Positions 45,119-55,138 of a DNA stretch of 64,000 nt are shown in pieces. Positions within the stretch are counted from its first letter, which is position 1. The number at the start of each line of letters is the position of its first letter. The DNA comes from Lachnospiraceae bacterium UBA7199 (lineage in GTDB: Bacteria > Bacillota > Clostridia > Lachnospirales > Lachnospiraceae): the NCBI GenBank assembly GCA_002490775.1, contig DKUR01000063.1, forward strand, positions 66,850 through 130,849. Direction: 5' to 3'. The notes below the pieces were generated by a model. It did no database searches. It was given only the letters and a program-made list of their open reading frames with translations, and was not told the DNA's origin. The position numbers were made by a program, and so were the translations under genes.

Positions 45119-45616
45119 TTGCGCAAAAAAGTATTTCAGCTTATAGTGGATAATACCTCCGGCGTATTAAGCCGGATTTCAGGTCTTTTTTCAAGAAGAG
45201 GCTATAATATTGAAAGTATTACAGCAGGGGTTACCGCAGATACGCGGTTTACGAGAATCACCATTGTAGCATCTGGTGATGATGAGATTTTAGATCAAAT
45301 TGAAAAGCAGGTAGCCAAACTGGTGGATGTAAAGGATGTAAAAGCACTAGAACCGGAAAACAGCGTTTACCGCGAACTTGCGCTGATCAAGGTAAAAACC
45401 AGTAAGGAATTAAGACAGGGAGTTATCTCCATTGCCGATATTTTCAGGGCTAATATTATTGATGTAGCCCAGGACAGTCTTATTGTAGAGCTTACCGGAA
45501 CACAGGATAAAATAAATGCTTTTATCAGTCTTTTAGGCGACTATGAAATTTTAGAGCTTGCTAGAACCGGTATTGCCGGTTTAGGAAGAGGAACAGAAAA
45601 CGTTACTTATCTGTAA
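45119..45616 (+). CDS. ilvN: acetolactate synthase small (regulatory) subunit, second of two
   Basis: A 165-residue protein with the same layout: ACT domain (QLIVDNTSGVLSRISGLFSRRGYNIESI) and C-terminal domain (YRELALIKVKTSKELRQGV). It is closer to the standard bacterial IlvN/IlvH pattern than the first copy and is clearly diverged from it, so this is an old duplication rather than a recent one. The start codon is TTG, with a strong AGGAGG site 8 bases upstream that lies inside the hairpin array at 45054-45113. It may serve the first ilvB at 16.1 kb, which has no small subunit nearby (inference). Confidence 0.94.
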   Translation: MRKKVFQLIVDNTSGVLSRISGLFSRRGYNIESITAGVTADTRFTRITIVASGDDEILDQIEKQVAKLVDVKDVKALEPENSVYRELALIKVKTSKELRQGVISIADIFRANIIDVAQDSLIVELTGTQDKINAFISLLGDYEILELARTGIAGLGRGTENVTYL

Positions 45617-45636
45617 AAACAGTGGGTATACATAAT

Positions 45637-46704
<1,068 letters not shown>

Positions 46705-46772
46705 GCTGATTGAAAGACTTATCAATCAGAAAAGATAACGAATGACACGCTTCGCGAGCCATTCTTATGTAT

Positions 46773-46805
46773 AAAAAGTCGGGGCAATTATGTCCCCGGC
46801 TTTTT
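46773..46805 (+). terminator. rho-independent terminator of the ilvBNNC cluster
   Basis: AAAAAGTCGGGG (46773-46784) pairs with CCCCGGCTTTTT (46794-46805), followed by a T-rich end. Confidence 0.9.
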
Positions 46806-46851
46806 GTACAGTGGGATAAAAAGATATACCATGTTTAAGAAAGGATAAACT

Positions 46852-47877
46852 GTGAAAATTCTTGTGATTTTAACCGGAGGCACAATTGGCAGCCTTATTT
46901 CGGAAAATGTGATTAATGTGAAAGAAGGGGCATCTGTCAAATTAATAGAAATGTATCAGGAAAAGAATGGAAATGATGTTGAATTTGAAGTGATACAACC
47001 TCTCAATATTTTAAGTGAAAACCTGGAACCTTCTTATTGGGAGGTTTTATGTAACTGCCTTGATCAGGTAGAATTTAGTCAATATCAGGGAATTATCATT
47101 ACGCATGGTTCTGATACCCTTTCTTATACAGCAGCTATGATGGGGTTATGTTACAGCCACACAAACATTCCCATTGTGTTAATTGCCAGCAATTATGCCC
47201 TGCAGGATGAAAGAAGCAATGGGTTTGCCAATTTTTATCATGCAGTATGTTTTATGAAAGAAAAGAGGGCAGGTGTTTTTGTTGTTTATCAAAACGATAA
47301 ACAGGAAAACATTGTTTATTTGGCAACAAGATTAAAAGAAGCAGATACTTATTCAGATCAATTTTCCAGTTTTGGAAGAGTGGATTTTGGCAAAGTAACA
47401 GAAAACGGATTTTTGGAAATGATTCATAGGCAAAATCCTACATTGCAGGAAATGCAGACACCGGCAGCAAAATGGAGAAAAGAAAAATTTCGCTATACAA
47501 AAAAAATATTGTTGATTCATTCCTATCCCGGGCTTGATTATAATTGTATTTCTCTGGATTCCGAAGTTGGCGCAGTGCTGTTTGCCACCTATCATTCCGC
47601 AACTGTATGTGGAGGATGCAAACAATGTCCGGTGGAAAAGTTCCTGAAAAAGTGTAGGGACAAAAGGATTGAAGTTTATGCATGTTCTTTTAAACCAGCA
47701 AAAGATTTCTATGCTACCAGCACAGAGCTTTTACGCCAAGGTGTGATACCGCTTGTCAATATTTCTACGGAAGCAGCTTATGCAAAACTGATTCTTGCGT
47801 ACAATCAGCCAATAAAAGATAGAGAAGCATTTATGAAAGAAAACATTTTTTATGAAATACTTCCTGTTTTAAAATAG
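46852..47877 (+). CDS. asparaginase-family protein with inserted cysteine cluster
   Basis: A 341-residue cytosolic protein of the L-asparaginase/glutaminase fold. The N-terminal catalytic Thr lies in LTGGTIGS (near residue 8-13) and the second motif is ITHGSDTLSYTAA (near 83-95), where the common form has HGTDT. The C-terminal half has DFYATSTELLRQGVIPLVNISTEAAYAKL. Unusually, the strand preceding it carries Cys253-x2-Cys256-x2-Cys259-x8-Cys268, a metal- or cluster-type pattern I do not associate with this family. The start codon is GTG with AAAGG upstream. It lies between ilvC and leuC with its own leader; substrate should not be assumed. Confidence 0.8.
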   Translation: MKILVILTGGTIGSLISENVINVKEGASVKLIEMYQEKNGNDVEFEVIQPLNILSENLEPSYWEVLCNCLDQVEFSQYQGIIITHGSDTLSYTAAMMGLCYSHTNIPIVLIASNYALQDERSNGFANFYHAVCFMKEKRAGVFVVYQNDKQENIVYLATRLKEADTYSDQFSSFGRVDFGKVTENGFLEMIHRQNPTLQEMQTPAAKWRKEKFRYTKKILLIHSYPGLDYNCISLDSEVGAVLFATYHSATVCGGCKQCPVEKFLKKCRDKRIEVYACSFKPAKDFYATSTELLRQGVIPLVNISTEAAYAKLILAYNQPIKDREAFMKENIFYEILPVLK

Positions 47878-47979
47878 CAGGATAGATAGAAACAAAAATT
47901 TATTTCTCAAATTATGAATTCTGTGTTAAAATCAAACTTGGTGAATGAATATGAAATGAAATATGGGGAGGTAATGAGC

Positions 47980-49245
47980 ATGGGAATGACGATGACTCAG
48001 AAAATACTTGCGGCACATGCCGGACTTGATAAAGTGGAAGCAGGGCAGCTTATAGAGGCCGATTTAGATCTTGTTTTGGGAAACGATATTACAAGTCCTG
48101 TGGCAATTAAAGAAATGGATAAAATGAAGGTAAAAGGTGTTTTTGATAAAGATAAGATCGCGCTTGTTCCGGATCATTTTGTTCCCAATAAAGATATAAA
48201 ATCGGCAGAGCATTGCAAATGTGTGAGGGAATTTGCATACAGAAATGAAATTACCAATTATTTTGAAGTGGGCGAGATGGGAATTGAACATGCGCTTTTG
48301 CCTGAAAAAGGGCTTACGGTGGCAGGTGATGTGATCATTGGCGCAGATTCCCATACATGTACTTATGGGGCCTTGGGAGCTTTTTCAACAGGCGTGGGAA
48401 GTACGGATATGGCTGCCGGAATGGCTACCGGAAAGGCATGGTTTAAAGTGCCTGGGGCGATTAAGTTTCACTTGGTTGGAAAGCCTGCAAAATGGGTGAG
48501 CGGTAAAGATGTTATTTTACATATCATTGGAATGATCGGTGTTGACGGGGCCCTTTATAAATCTATGGAATTTACAGGTGAGGGCGTTAAAAATCTGACA
48601 ATGGACGACCGTTTTACGATTGCTAACATGGCGATTGAGGCTGGTGGAAAAAATGGGATTTTTCCTGTAGATGACCTTGCAATTTCCTATATGAAGGAAC
48701 ATTCCAAAAAATCTTATACGATTTATGAGGCAGATGAGGACGCAGTTTATGATGAGGAGTATACCATTGACTTAAGTACACTTCGTCCAACCATTGCTTT
48801 TCCCCATCTTCCTGAGAATACAAAAACGATAGATCAAATTACAGAAGAAATTAAGATAGACCAGGTAGTGATCGGTTCCTGTACTAATGGACGGATTGAA
48901 GATATGAGGATTGCTGCTGAGGTTTTAAAGGGCAGGCATGTTGCTAAGGGAATGCGCTGTATCATTATTCCTGCAACACAGGCTGTTTATCTTCAGGCTA
49001 TGGAGGAAGGACTTTTAAAAATTTTTGTGGAGGCTGGCGCTGTTGTAAGCACCCCTACCTGCGGACCATGTCTCGGTGGATATATGGGCATCCTTGCAGA
49101 AGGGGAAAAATGTGTTTCTACAACAAACCGTAATTTTGTAGGGCGTATGGGACATGTAAATTCTGCAATTTTTCTTGCAAGCCCTGCCATAGCGGCTGCA
49201 AGTGCTGTCACTGGCAAGATTTCCAGCCCTTGTGAGTTTATGTAA
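47980..49245 (+). CDS. leuC: 3-isopropylmalate dehydratase large subunit
   Basis: Aconitase-family [4Fe-4S] enzyme that isomerises 2- to 3-isopropylmalate in leucine synthesis. The 421-residue length and motifs match the LeuC type found in Clostridia and archaea: [25 protein letters not shown] (first cluster Cys), [14 protein letters not shown] and [13 protein letters not shown] with the remaining two cluster cysteines. ATG 47980 is preferred because GGGGAGG is 8 bases upstream; ATG 47974 is too close to that site. leuD follows after 36 bases. leuA is not in the window. Confidence 0.96.
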   Translation: MGMTMTQKILAAHAGLDKVEAGQLIEADLDLVLGNDITSPVAIKEMDKMKVKGVFDKDKIALVPDHFVPNKDIKSAEHCKCVREFAYRNEITNYFEVGEMGIEHALLPEKGLTVAGDVIIGADSHTCTYGALGAFSTGVGSTDMAAGMATGKAWFKVPGAIKFHLVGKPAKWVSGKDVILHIIGMIGVDGALYKSMEFTGEGVKNLTMDDRFTIANMAIEAGGKNGIFPVDDLAISYMKEHSKKSYTIYEADEDAVYDEEYTIDLSTLRPTIAFPHLPENTKTIDQITEEIKIDQVVIGSCTNGRIEDMRIAAEVLKGRHVAKGMRCIIIPATQAVYLQAMEEGLLKIFVEAGAVVSTPTCGPCLGGYMGILAEGEKCVSTTNRNFVGRMGHVNSAIFLASPAIAAASAVTGKISSPCEFM

Positions 49246-49281
49246 ATTTAAGAAGAAGTCTGAATATAGAAAGGAAAAAAT

Positions 49282-49770
49282 ATGAAAGCAGCAAAAGGAA
49301 ATGTATTTAAATACGGAGATAATGTTGACACTGATGTGATCATTCCTGCCAGATATTTGAATTCATCAGATCCTGCAGAGCTTGCAGCTCATTGCATGGA
49401 AGATATTGACAAGGATTTCATTAAAAATGTGAAACAGGGTGATATGATTGTGGCAGATAAAAATTTTGGCTGCGGCTCCTCCAGAGAGCATGCACCTATT
49501 GCAATCAAAGCGGCCGGAGTCAGTTGTGTGATTGCCGAAACCTTCGCAAGAATTTTTTACCGGAATGCAATTAATATCGGCCTTCCTATCATTGAATGTC
49601 CTGAAGCTTCTAAAGGGATTGAGAATGGGGATGAGGTTTCTGTAGATTTTGACACTGGTATAATTAAAAATCTGACAAAAGGAACAGAGTTTAAAGGACA
49701 GGCATTTCCTGAATTTATGCAGAAGATCATTGCAGCAGAAGGCCTGATAAACTACATTAACCAAAAGTAA
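49282..49770 (+). CDS. leuD: 3-isopropylmalate dehydratase small subunit
   Basis: Small (swivel-domain) subunit that completes the LeuCD heterodimer. The 162-residue protein shows [20 protein letters not shown] near the start, the substrate loop [19 protein letters not shown] and [18 protein letters not shown]. Length fits the short LeuD type that pairs with the 420-residue LeuC seen here. AAAGGAAA precedes the start. No terminator is obvious downstream. Confidence 0.97.
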   Translation: MKAAKGNVFKYGDNVDTDVIIPARYLNSSDPAELAAHCMEDIDKDFIKNVKQGDMIVADKNFGCGSSREHAPIAIKAAGVSCVIAETFARIFYRNAINIGLPIIECPEASKGIENGDEVSVDFDTGIIKNLTKGTEFKGQAFPEFMQKIIAAEGLINYINQK

Positions 49771-49871
49771 CAGTTTCGTTCACAGGATAGACACATTTGC
49801 CTGATATGATGTGCTTTGTGAAAGTGTGAAACATAAAAATGAATGATTTAATTTGAGGAGGAATTTTCCAA

Positions 49872-51119
49872 ATGTCTAAGAAAGATACGCCTGAAGTAAA
49901 TACACCCCAGAAGGTTCAGACGAAATATGACCGCAAAATGGAGGCAAGAAAACAGCAGAAACTAAAAGAACAGAGGGAAGAAAAAATAACGAAAGCTGTC
50001 ACTGGGGTTATTGGGATCGGGCTTGTAGCAGTTATTATAATTTCAGTGGCTGTTTCTATTATCAGTAAAAACAATGCAGTAAATGGAACCTATGTTAAAA
50101 TCGGAGAGCATGAATTGTCTCAGGTGGAATATGATTACTATTACCAGACTACCGTCAATAATTATCTGACCAGCTATGCGTCCATTTTACCTTATTTTGG
50201 AGTGGATACATCGGTAGACTTTGACAAGCAGGAATATATGGGAAGCGGTATGACTTGGAAAGATATGTTTGATGAGATGACCGTAGAGCAGATCAAGCAG
50301 AATAAAGCTATGGTTGATGATGCAAAAAAAACAGGTTTTACCTATGATGCAACAGAAGATTATGCAGATTTTGTTAGTAATATAGAACAGGGGGCAGAGT
50401 CGTCCGGATTAAGTGTAAAACAGTACTATAAAGATAATTTTGGCGATTATGCTACTGAAAAGAATATTGAAACCTTTATCAAGGAAAGCTTGTTGGCAGG
50501 CGCCTATTATAATGAATTGATAACCCAAAATGCTCCTGCTGAAGATGAGATTAAAGCTTATTATGAAGAAAATAAGCAAAGCTATGACAGGGTTAATTAT
50601 AGAAGCTTTGCTTTTCAGGCAGAAGTAGAAGAAGGCGCCGCAGAAGATGCAGTTAGTGCAGCAATGGATGAGGCCGAGAAAAAGGCGGATGCAATGCTGA
50701 AAGAACGTGAGAATGGTGCAGATTTTGAACAACTTTGTATTGAAAATGCTTCTGAGGATGTCAAGGCTGATTATGAAGATACGCAGACAGAGCATTGCCT
50801 GAGTGAAGGCAGAAATTATTCTGGAATTACTTCCAGTGCTGTAGCAGCATGGCTTTTTGAAGAGGGGCGTTCGCAGGGTGATCTCACAGTGATCAGAGAC
50901 GATAATGCCCAGGTATGTTATGTGGTTGAGTTTGCAGAAAGATATTTTGACGAAGCTGATAATACAGCAATCTCAAATACAATTGCTAGTCAAAAGGCTG
51001 CAGATTATATCAATGGCCTTGTGGAAAATTATCAGGTAGTTGATGTGAAGGGTGAACTTAAGTATCTGACAATTCCAGAGCAGGATGCAGAAACAGAGCC
51101 AATGAATGGCGTAGAATAA
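49872..51119 (+). CDS. membrane-anchored SurA/PrsA-like peptidyl-prolyl isomerase family protein
   Basis: A 415-residue protein with a basic cytoplasmic N-terminus (about 1-38), one membrane helix (about 39-63, GVIGIGLVAVIIISVAVSII) and an extracytoplasmic part. The latter begins with KIGEHELSQVEYDYYYQ, typical of SurA_N-like chaperone segments, and continues into EDEIKAYYEENKQSYDRVNYRSF and a parvulin-type region to about residue 385. The parvulin domain looks degenerate, so chaperone activity in protein secretion is more likely than isomerase activity (inference). It has no lipobox, unlike Bacillus PrsA. GAGGAGG lies 6-7 bases upstream of the start. Confidence 0.82.
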   Translation: MSKKDTPEVNTPQKVQTKYDRKMEARKQQKLKEQREEKITKAVTGVIGIGLVAVIIISVAVSIISKNNAVNGTYVKIGEHELSQVEYDYYYQTTVNNYLTSYASILPYFGVDTSVDFDKQEYMGSGMTWKDMFDEMTVEQIKQNKAMVDDAKKTGFTYDATEDYADFVSNIEQGAESSGLSVKQYYKDNFGDYATEKNIETFIKESLLAGAYYNELITQNAPAEDEIKAYYEENKQSYDRVNYRSFAFQAEVEEGAAEDAVSAAMDEAEKKADAMLKERENGADFEQLCIENASEDVKADYEDTQTEHCLSEGRNYSGITSSAVAAWLFEEGRSQGDLTVIRDDNAQVCYVVEFAERYFDEADNTAISNTIASQKAADYINGLVENYQVVDVKGELKYLTIPEQDAETEPMNGVE

Positions 51120-51134
51120 AGACGGATTTGTATG

Positions 51135-51163
51135 TGGTTAACATAATTTACTTATGTTAACCA
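51135..51163. repeat. perfect 12-bp inverted repeat without T run
   Basis: TGGTTAACATAA (51135-51146) and TTATGTTAACCA (51152-51163) flank the loop TTTAC between two convergent genes. No T run follows on either strand, so it is not a standard terminator; it may add to the terminator that starts 10 bases later, or be a protein site. Confidence 0.6.
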
Positions 51164-51172
51164 TTAGGAAAA

Positions 51173-51213
51173 GGCAGGGACTTAACCATATAAATTTAAG
51201 CCCCTGTTTTTTC
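51173..51213 (+). terminator. rho-independent terminator after the PrsA-like gene
   Basis: CAGGGACTTAA (51175-51185) pairs with TTAAGCCCCTG (51196-51206) with one mismatch, followed by TTTTTT (51207-51212). The hairpin abuts the stop codon of the convergent gene. Confidence 0.8.
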
Positions 51214-51995
51214 TATCCTTCAAAAACAGTTGAAAAGGAACCTGCGGTAGAAAGAGGTTCTCCTCCTTTAAGGAGATGATGCACATCGCCGATTGCCTGG
51301 GCTCTAAAATAAGCTTCTTTTCCCCAGCGTTCTTCACTGGTCAGAACAGTGATGGAAGTAGTTGGTAAAAAGATACCATGTACGAGTAATTGAAAGGGTA
51401 TATTAAGTAAATGGGAAAGAATCACGCAGGTAATGCCAAGATGACAGAAAAATACAAGACATGGCGTTCCTGTATCCGGTACATTTCCAAAGGGATTAAA
51501 ATCAGAAGGGGAAACAGTACTTGTAATAAAGCGTTCTTCAGCGTCAGGCATCTGATAATAGTGATTTTTTCGCAGATAGCCATAGGATGCCAGCAGTTCA
51601 TCCATATTTTGGCATACCGACTGATAGGAGGAAGCAATCATAGGATTTTGACTAGGAATTCGGGCATTTACCCACTGATTGATATCCAGCATCAGCGGAT
51701 CATCACTCCAGCAGGAAGGAACAAAATCCCAAGGAACACCATGCCTGCCGGTTATAGGATCATTTACAGGGTAGAAAAATTCTTTAATCCAGTCCAATGT
51801 TATGGCTGTTCGGTTCATTTTCTTTAAAGTGCATGATGCGGTATCTTTGGCACGTCCTAAAGGAGAACAGTAAAATTCTGTTACATTCCATTTACTGATT
51901 CTTTCAGCCAAAAGTTCCGCTTCCCGCCAGCCTTTTTCAGTTAATGTATCATTTACATAATCAGGTTCACCGTGACGAATAAATATTAGTCTCAT
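51213..51995 (-). CDS. histidine phosphatase family protein
   Basis: A 260-residue cytosolic phosphatase of the phosphoglycerate mutase superfamily. The phospho-histidine motif is LIFIRHGEPDY (near residues 3-13), followed by EKGWREAELLAERI and YCSPLGRAKDTA. The second catalytic His lies in VFFCHLGITCVILSHLL. The usual function is dephosphorylation of a small metabolite; alpha-ribazole phosphatase and broad-specificity relatives share these motifs, and the longer insert between them prevents a closer call. AAGGAG lies upstream of the start. It is divergent from the NusG_II gene. Confidence 0.88.
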   Translation of the reverse strand: MRLIFIRHGEPDYVNDTLTEKGWREAELLAERISKWNVTEFYCSPLGRAKDTASCTLKKMNRTAITLDWIKEFFYPVNDPITGRHGVPWDFVPSCWSDDPLMLDINQWVNARIPSQNPMIASSYQSVCQNMDELLASYGYLRKNHYYQMPDAEERFITSTVSPSDFNPFGNVPDTGTPCLVFFCHLGITCVILSHLLNIPFQLLVHGIFLPTTSITVLTSEERWGKEAYFRAQAIGDVHHLLKGGEPLSTAGSFSTVFEG

Positions 51996-52084
51996 GATAA
52001 ACTCCTTTCAAAATCATCTAAATGTTTCAGCCAAATCGTAACATAATGAATCTGGAAAGTCCAGATATTCCTTGATAAAAGTGC

Positions 52085-52113
52085 TTGAAACGTATGTTCG
52101 GCTATGTTAGAAT
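52085..52113 (+). promoter_or_regulatory. promoter giving a probably leaderless NusG_II transcript
   Basis: TTGAAA (52085-52090), a 17-base spacer and TAGAAT (52108-52113). Only 6 bases separate the -10 box from the ATG at 52120, so transcription should begin at or next to the start codon. Confidence 0.65.
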
Positions 52114-52119
52114 GATTTT

Positions 52120-52494
52120 ATGAACAAGTTAAAAAAAGATATGATTGTTATAATAATTATTTTAATGGCGGCCTTTTTGCTATGGCTGGTTCCTTCCTTT
52201 TTTAGGAAAAAAGGACCTGCTCTCGTGAAAGTAATACAGGATGGGCAGGAAATAGGGGCTTATTCTCTTTTGGAAGATCAGACAGTTTTTATTCCCTGGG
52301 AAAATGAAAATTATAACCTTTTGTTTATCAGCGGCGGGGAGGCGTCTATTTCTGATGCAGATTGTCCTGATGGTCTATGTGTAAAAGCACGCAGTATTTC
52401 AAAGAGTGGTGAGAGTATTATCTGCCTGCCTCATAAGCTGGTAGTACAAATAGAATCCAAAGAGGAAGGTGCACTGGATGCAGTCACTTACTGA
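52120..52494 (+). CDS. NusG domain II-containing membrane-anchored protein
   Basis: A 124-residue protein with a basic N-terminus, one transmembrane helix (about 8-27) and an extracytoplasmic NusG_II domain: VKVIQDGQEIGAYSL, then DADCPDGLCVKARSISKSGESIICLPHKLVV with a cysteine pair. This domain is a beta barrel found next to Gx-type transporters and FMN-binding redox proteins in Clostridia; its role is unknown. No ribosome site precedes the ATG, which sits 6 bases after a -10 box, so the mRNA may be leaderless. It overlaps the next gene by 17 bases. Confidence 0.88.
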   Translation: MNKLKKDMIVIIIILMAAFLLWLVPSFFRKKGPALVKVIQDGQEIGAYSLLEDQTVFIPWENENYNLLFISGGEASISDADCPDGLCVKARSISKSGESIICLPHKLVVQIESKEEGALDAVTY

Positions 52495-53038
52495 GAAGCA
52501 AAAACAAAAATCATCAGATGAAAGAGAACGGGCCCATATAAGCAAAACTGCTTTTTTGGGGCTTTTACTTGCCTTTGCATTGATTCTATCCTACATAGAG
52601 ACACTTATTTCCTTTCAAAGTGGAATTCCGGGCATAAAGCTTGGACTGGCTAATCTTGCTGTAATTCTCAGCCTTTATTTATTTGACTGGAAAGAGGCGC
52701 TGCTTATTTCCACTTTAAAGGCACTATTAAGCAGCCTTTTATTTGGAAATTTGTTTATGATCCTATATTCGCTGGCAGGAGCATGGCTTAGCTGTATTAT
52801 AATGATTTTGATGAAAAAAAGCGGCTGGTTCCATCTGCCTGTAATCAGCGCCTCTGGAGGAGTGATGCATAATGTAGGGCAGCTTATTGTTGCGGCGTTT
52901 GTAGTAAAAACATATGGAGTTTTATATTATGTGCCCATTCTTATTATTGCAGGGCTGGTGGTAGGGCTTATTATTGGAGCTGCCGCTTCATTTGTTTTAC
53001 CCTATATTCAAAATATTGTGAAGAAAGGAGCTTCTTAG
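52478..53038 (+). CDS. Gx transporter family membrane protein (heptaprenyl diphosphate synthase component I-like)
   Basis: A 186-residue protein with five to six membrane helices beginning near residue 22 (KTAFLGLLLAFALILSYIETL). GIPGIKLGLANLAVIL is the family signature. Such proteins are often annotated as component I of heptaprenyl diphosphate synthase, but the fold is that of ECF-type substrate-binding membrane components, so transport of a small precursor is equally possible. The start ATG 52478 has GAGGAAGG 8-11 bases upstream, inside the NusG_II gene. ruvA follows after 1 base, so the pair is fused transcriptionally to ruvAB. Confidence 0.85.
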   Translation: MQSLTEKQKQKSSDERERAHISKTAFLGLLLAFALILSYIETLISFQSGIPGIKLGLANLAVILSLYLFDWKEALLISTLKALLSSLLFGNLFMILYSLAGAWLSCIIMILMKKSGWFHLPVISASGGVMHNVGQLIVAAFVVKTYGVLYYVPILIIAGLVVGLIIGAAASFVLPYIQNIVKKGAS

Positions 53039-53039
53039 A

Positions 53040-53642
53040 ATGATTGCATTTGTGAAAGGCAGAATCGATGAAATTACAGAAGAAAATGTTGTTGTAGATA
53101 TAGGCGGAATCGGTTGTAATGTTAAAATTTCAAGTGAAACAGCGGCGCTTCTTCCCGGAATTAATGAAGAGGTTAAACTTTACACTTATACCTGCGTCAG
53201 AGAAGATTTGTTTCACTTGTATGGTTTTTTGACAAGGGATGACTTGGAAATATTTAAGAAGCTGATTACGGTAAATGGAATCGGACCTAAAGGAGGACTT
53301 GCAATTTTATCCGTGATGAGCGCGGACGATTTAAGATTTGCAATTATTGCAGGGGATGCAGCAGCAATTGCAAAAGCACCGGGGATCGGGAAAAAGACGG
53401 CTGAGAGGGTTATTTTAGATTTAAAAGATAAAGTTTCTATAGAAGATACATTTGTTTCCAGGGAAATAGCGGATCAAACTGAAAAATCTGTAGATAAACA
53501 GGCAAAAAATGAGGCAGTGGAGGCACTTACAGCGTTGGGATATTCTGCTTCTGACGCCATGCGTGCAGTAAATATGGTTTCATTTGAAGAGGGTATGAGT
53601 GTGGAGTCAATTTTGAAACTTGCACTTAAGAATATGTTTTAA
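53040..53642 (+). CDS. ruvA: Holliday junction branch migration protein RuvA
   Basis: Tetrameric junction-binding subunit of the RuvAB recombination motor. The 200-residue protein has the N-terminal OB domain (AFVKGRIDEITEENVVVDIGGIGCNV), the helix-hairpin-helix domain with NGIGPKGGLAIL and APGIGKKTAERVILDLKDK, and the C-terminal domain III (NEAVEALTALGYSASDAMRAV) that contacts RuvB. It begins directly after the Gx-transporter stop with AAGGAG in that gene's end. ruvC is not in the window. Confidence 0.97.
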   Translation: MIAFVKGRIDEITEENVVVDIGGIGCNVKISSETAALLPGINEEVKLYTYTCVREDLFHLYGFLTRDDLEIFKKLITVNGIGPKGGLAILSVMSADDLRFAIIAGDAAAIAKAPGIGKKTAERVILDLKDKVSIEDTFVSREIADQTEKSVDKQAKNEAVEALTALGYSASDAMRAVNMVSFEEGMSVESILKLALKNMF

Positions 53643-53663
53643 ATAGTATGGAGCACAATATCT

Positions 53664-54662
53664 ATGGTTAAAAGAATGATAGAGACCAATTTGCAAGAAG
53701 AAGACGTCAAAATGGAAGGAACATTGCGTCCTCAAAAATTAGATGACTATATTGGTCAATCAAAGATAAAGGACAGCCTTAAAATATATATAGAAGCAGC
53801 CAGGCAAAGAAAGGATTCCTTGGATCATGTTCTTTTTTACGGGCCGCCCGGGCTTGGAAAAACCACCCTTGCAGGAATTATTGCAAATGAAATGGGGGTT
53901 AATATGAAGGTTACCAGCGGGCCGGCAATAGAAAAGCCCGGGGAAATGGCAGCGATTCTTAATAATCTGCAGGAGGGGGATATTTTGTTTGTGGATGAGA
54001 TTCACCGGCTGAACCGCCAGGTGGAGGAAGTCCTTTATCCTGCAATGGAAGACTTTGTAATTGACATTATGATAGGAAAAGGACCTACAGCCCGCTCCAT
54101 TCGTCTTGACCTTCCCCACTTTACGCTGGTAGGAGCAACCACCAGAGCCGGCCTTTTAACAGCACCCCTCCGGGATCGGTTTGGAATTATCCACAGACTT
54201 GAATTCTATACGGTGGAGGAACTGCAAACCATCATTATGCATTCAGCCCGAATTTTAAATGCGCCGGTTGAGGCAGCGGGGGCAATGGAAATGGCCAAAA
54301 GAAGCAGAGGAACGCCAAGACTGGCTAATAGAATATTAAAGCGGGTAAGGGATTATGCGCAGGTCAAGCATGATGGAATAATTACAGAGCAGGTCGCCAT
54401 GACTGCGCTGGACCTGATGGATGTTGACAAAATGGGGCTTGATCATATTGATCGGAATATATTGCTCAATATGATTCAGAAGTTTAATGGCGGGCCGGTG
54501 GGACTGGATACTCTTGCAGCGGCAATTGGTGAGGATGCAGGGACAATAGAAGATGTGTATGAACCATATCTTTTAAAGAATGGATTTATTAACCGTACCC
54601 CTAGAGGAAGAGTGGCGACAGATCTGGCCTATCATCATTTGGGACTTGAAATTCCCGAATAA
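53664..54662 (+). CDS. ruvB: Holliday junction branch migration DNA helicase RuvB
   Basis: AAA+ motor that drives branch migration with RuvA. The 332-residue protein shows [12 protein letters not shown], Walker [16 protein letters not shown] (near 58-72), Walker [11 protein letters not shown] (near 108-117), the arginine-finger region [16 protein letters not shown] and the C-terminal winged helix with RTPRGRVAT. The listed start is the first ATG; a second in-frame ATG at 53676 (MIETNLQ) is possible since the GGAG site is 11 bases before the first. It lies 21 bases after ruvA. Confidence 0.97.
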   Translation: MVKRMIETNLQEEDVKMEGTLRPQKLDDYIGQSKIKDSLKIYIEAARQRKDSLDHVLFYGPPGLGKTTLAGIIANEMGVNMKVTSGPAIEKPGEMAAILNNLQEGDILFVDEIHRLNRQVEEVLYPAMEDFVIDIMIGKGPTARSIRLDLPHFTLVGATTRAGLLTAPLRDRFGIIHRLEFYTVEELQTIIMHSARILNAPVEAAGAMEMAKRSRGTPRLANRILKRVRDYAQVKHDGIITEQVAMTALDLMDVDKMGLDHIDRNILLNMIQKFNGGPVGLDTLAAAIGEDAGTIEDVYEPYLLKNGFINRTPRGRVATDLAYHHLGLEIPE

Positions 54663-54733
54663 TCTGATTATAATAGAACTTGTATAGTTGTCCAAAGAGA
54701 AACCATATATTTTGTATGTAAAGGGGTGGCCTG

Positions 54734-55138
54734 ATGTCAGTTAAGACGGATACGGAAGTAATTATCGGCGGAAAAGTATTTACGCTGAGTGGATATGAAA
54801 GTGAAGAATATCTGCAGAAGGTAGCTTCTTATATTAACAACAAAATGACGGAATATGGAAAAGTTCAGTCGTTTAAAAGGCAGCCGCTTGACACACAAAA
54901 TGTTCTTCTTCAACTTAATATTGCAGATGATTATTTTAAAGCCAAAAAGCAGATCGGGCTGCTGGAAGAAGAAATTCAAGGGAAAGAAAAGGAATTGTAC
55001 AATTTAAAGCATGAACTGATTGCATCTCAGATCAAATTGGAAAATACAGAGAAAAATTTAAAGGCGCTTCAATCTGAATTGAATGAAAACGCAAAAAAAA
55101 TTATCAGACTTGAAACCGAATTAAAAAACAATGGCTGA
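54734..55138 (+). CDS. zapA: cell division protein ZapA
   Basis: Cytosolic FtsZ-binding protein that promotes Z-ring bundling. The 134-residue protein has the ZapA core (EVIIGGKVFTLSGYESEEYLQKVASYINNKM, then TQNVLLQLNIADDYFKAKKQI), followed by a long coiled coil (about 74-134, Glu/Lys/Leu-rich) that is longer than in Gram-negative ZapA. AAAGGGG precedes the start. It overlaps the U32 peptidase gene by 8 bases, an arrangement common in Clostridia and consistent with a division-linked operon through ftsW-like and PBP genes. Confidence 0.93.
   Translation: MSVKTDTEVIIGGKVFTLSGYESEEYLQKVASYINNKMTEYGKVQSFKRQPLDTQNVLLQLNIADDYFKAKKQIGLLEEEIQGKEKELYNLKHELIASQIKLENTEKNLKALQSELNENAKKIIRLETELKNNG

Noticed and set aside
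51135..51163. The 12-bp palindrome as a rho-independent terminator
   Set aside because: No T run on either strand; the true terminator with TTTTTT lies at 51173-51213.
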